DNA from: Proteiniphilum sp. UBA4977
Lineage (GTDB): Bacteria > Bacteroidota > Bacteroidia > Bacteroidales > Dysgonomonadaceae
Assembly (NCBI GenBank): GCA_002398565.1
Contig: DGZP01000086.1
Location: 30,760-37,503 of the forward strand
Length of the DNA: 6,744 nt
Direction: 5' to 3'
The first letter of the stretch is position 1, and every line of letters begins with the position of its first letter. The notes under the pieces are model-generated. The model searched no databases, was not told the origin of the DNA, and saw only the letters and a program-made list of their open reading frames with translations. A program made the translations under genes and the position numbers. This document shows positions 5,403 through 6,744 of this stretch, in pieces.

Positions 5403-6260
5403 TTATAGAGCCGGAATGGGATCCTCATCAATCTTGAAATCTATTGGCAACAAACATTTTACGTTCACCTTCTCCCCTCCATTCTCACCGGGCATCCACT
5501 TCGGCATAAGTCCGAGCACCCGTATTGCCTCATCATTCAGCAATGGATTTAAACCTTCCACCACTTCAATATTGGAAATCGAACCATTTGCCGAGACAAT
5601 AAACGAACAGAGTATACGTCCCTCAATCCCATCCCGGAGTGCTTCACGCGGATACCGGATGTTGTGTGAGATGAATTTACCCAATCCCTGATCACCTGTC
5701 TCATATTGTGGCATCTTATCCACAATGGTATAAATATCACTGCTTTCAATAATATCCGCATCGGTTTTGGCATACGCTTTCGCAGTGGCTGAGCTGGATG
5801 GATTACCAGTTGTTTTCGAAACCATCCGTGCATTTTTATTTAGCTTGAAATACATTGGCACATATGTCTCGGCACGCACAATCTCTCCTTTATGCCGTGC
5901 AGGGCGCCAGGGAGGCATATTTTGAAGAATACGCAATGCCTCCTTGTTCAGAAGTGAATCAGCACGGTGTATTATGTTAAAACCTGAGAGAGTGCCATCT
6001 TTCTCCACAACAAACGTATATACTACAAGTCCCTGTGCATCACGGGCTACAGCATCGGCCGGGTAACTCAGCGTGTTTGCAATAAACCGGTGCATCTCAG
6101 CTGTGCCGCCGGTGTACATGGGAATGATGTCAGGATCTGTAATCACTTTGTCGCTACTCGAAACCGGCGCATCCTGCGCCATGATGGATGATGTTGTACC
6201 GGTCAGGATTCCCAAAATAGCACAAAGGACCGACACACTGAAAAATCTGCGTAAGTTCAT
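5403..6260 (-). CDS. Secreted protein with two tandem TonB C-terminal domains
   Basis: This 285-residue protein has a cleavable-looking signal peptide (basic MNLRR, hydrophobic 7-20, likely cut after SIMA at residue 28). The first TonB C-terminal domain (about 52-139) has YP-x-x-A, VVYTFVVEKDGT, KEAL and PWRPA. The second (about 178-276) has YPREA, GIEGRILCSFIVSANGS, NDEAIRVL and PKWMPG. A polar Ser/Ala/Lys-rich linker (about 142-170) joins them. The second copy is the closer match to the family. TonB C-terminal domains normally contact the TonB box of outer-membrane receptors, but the N-terminal helix and long proline-rich arm of a classical TonB are absent. The protein may therefore be a free periplasmic partner or have another binding role. 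It is transcribed alone, towards the lipoprotein gene, with a 60-nt gap between the two stop codons and no clear terminator in it. Confidence 0.87.
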   Translation of the reverse strand: MNLRRFFSVSVLCAILGILTGTTSSIMAQDAPVSSSDKVITDPDIIPMYTGGTAEMHRFIANTLSYPADAVARDAQGLVVYTFVVEKDGTLSGFNIIHRADSLLNKEALRILQNMPPWRPARHKGEIVRAETYVPMYFKLNKNARMVSKTTGNPSSSATAKAYAKTDADIIESSDIYTIVDKMPQYETGDQGLGKFISHNIRYPREALRDGIEGRILCSFIVSANGSISNIEVVEGLNPLLNDEAIRVLGLMPKWMPGENGGEKVNVKCLLPIDFKIDEDPIPAL

Positions 6261-6298
6261 TAAATAATAATCTGAAAAGTATTGTTGCGTTAAGTTTA

Positions 6299-6329
6299 CA
6301 AAGGTACAAAAATCATTGTTTTGTGCAAA
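6299..6329 (-). promoter_or_regulatory. Bacteroidetes-type promoter of the tandem TonB-domain gene
   Basis: On the minus strand, the -33 element TTTG (6329-6326) and the -7 element TACCTTTG (6306-6299) are separated by exactly 19 nt, a full match to TTTG-N19-TAnnTTTG. The predicted start is near 6292, giving a leader of about 30 nt before the ATG at 6260. The promoter lies between the methyltransferase stop codon and this gene, so the two are not simply one operon. Confidence 0.88.
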
Positions 6330-6344
6330 TCAAAATTAATATGG

Positions 6345-6744
6345 CTACATTTCGCTTTTGTATGTTTTGGCTATTTCCCAACCTATCATGGCGGTCTTAC
6401 GTGTACTCCCCCACATATAGCCGCCGAAGGCTCCCGAAGATTGAATCACGCGGTGACAAGGAATAAGAAAGGAAACAGGATTGCTACCGATGGCGGTACC
6501 TACGGCCCGGGAAGCACCGGCATTATTTATCTGCGCGGCAACACGTCCGTAAGTCGAAAGTTTTCCCAGGGGTATCTTCAAAAGAGCTTCCCATACTTTT
6601 AGCTGAAAAGGAGTACCTTTCAAATGTAGTTTTATTTCAGGCAAGCTGCCCCGGCCTTTTTGAAAGATGGAGAGGGCATTTTGCTGCAGCAAATCCTCTC
6701 TACGCTGAAAAAGGGCATGGGGAAACTGTTTTTGTAAATGGGCG
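6345..6744 (-). CDS. Methylated-DNA--protein-cysteine methyltransferase, C-terminal part (5' end outside window)
   Basis: This is the suicide repair protein that removes O6-alkyl groups from guanine by transferring them to its own cysteine. The visible 132 residues, read without interruption to the right edge of the window, hold the DNA-binding and active-site domain: GTPFQLKVWEALLKIPLGK (helix before the recognition region), STYG, ASRAVGTAIGSNP with the likely arginine finger, and the active-site motif IPCHRVI. The nucleophilic cysteine is encoded at 6458-6456. The downstream GGYMWGSTRK then matches the usual G-Y-x-x-G-x-x-x-K end. The frame is open through 6743, and an internal TTG at 6692 is not a convincing start, so the true start lies beyond 6744. 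It could be a free Ogt-type protein or the end of an Ada-type protein with an AraC-like regulatory domain. The tail MIGWE recalls the latter, but this cannot be settled here. Confidence 0.92.
   Translation of the reverse strand, partial: AHLQKQFPHALFQRREDLLQQNALSIFQKGRGSLPEIKLHLKGTPFQLKVWEALLKIPLGKLSTYGRVAAQINNAGASRAVGTAIGSNPVSFLIPCHRVIQSSGAFGGYMWGSTRKTAMIGWEIAKTYKSEM

Noticed and set aside
6331..6338. A second -7-like box TAATTTTG on the minus strand upstream of the TonB-domain gene
   Set aside because: It lacks a -33 element at the right distance and sits just upstream of the -33 element of the exact consensus promoter, so chance is more likely.
1..6744. Search by eye for CRISPR repeats, insertion sequence ends, phage genes or toxin-antitoxin pairs
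   Set aside because: No spaced direct repeats, transposase-like frames or terminal inverted repeats were found; gene content and layout are those of a stable core region.

Overview
The window looks like an ordinary core chromosomal stretch from a member of the phylum Bacteroidota, most likely the order Bacteroidales. Three lines of evidence point there. First, promoters match the Bacteroidetes-type consensus TTTG-N19-TAnnTTTG; three exact copies are visible. Second, most genes lack strong Shine-Dalgarno sites. Third, the gene content is typical of that phylum: an RluA-family enzyme next to a PASTA protein and Ddl, a NigD-like lipoprotein, and a tandem TonB C-terminal-domain protein. A genus cannot be named from this sequence.

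Layout. A tRNA-Glu(UUC) gene on the minus strand (62-133) and rpmH, encoding ribosomal protein L34, on the plus strand (387-533) are read divergently from exact consensus promoters on either side of an AT-rich spacer. rpmH is followed by a small structured 3' region and a clear intrinsic terminator. Next comes a tight five-gene plus-strand block (779-5342) with intergenic gaps of 8-24 nt. It holds a membrane-anchored double-PASTA protein, an RluD-like 23S rRNA pseudouridine synthase, D-alanine--D-alanine ligase (Ddl), a PlsC-superfamily acyltransferase and a NigD-like lipoprotein. One candidate promoter lies just ahead of the PASTA gene. Facing this block on the minus strand is a secreted protein with two TonB C-terminal domains (5403-6260) under its own exact consensus promoter. 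At the right edge is the C-terminal part of an O6-methylguanine-DNA methyltransferase (6345-6744, minus), cut by the window boundary.

How the genes may work together. The operon combines envelope functions with ribosome maturation. Ddl makes the D-Ala-D-Ala dipeptide for peptidoglycan, the PASTA protein may bind cell-wall fragments or precursors at the inner-membrane surface, and the acyltransferase probably acts on phospholipid or another envelope lipid. The NigD-like protein is probably lipid-anchored in the envelope. The co-regulated envelope role is inferred from gene order.

I found no mobile element, CRISPR array, phage gene or defence locus. I see no clear evidence of an exotic new system. 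The points most worth checking are the PASTA-without-kinase/Ddl linkage, the unusual H-X5-D spacing in the acyltransferase, the NigD-like protein outside a recognisable bacteriocin setting, and the tandem TonB-domain protein that lacks the usual TonB membrane anchor.
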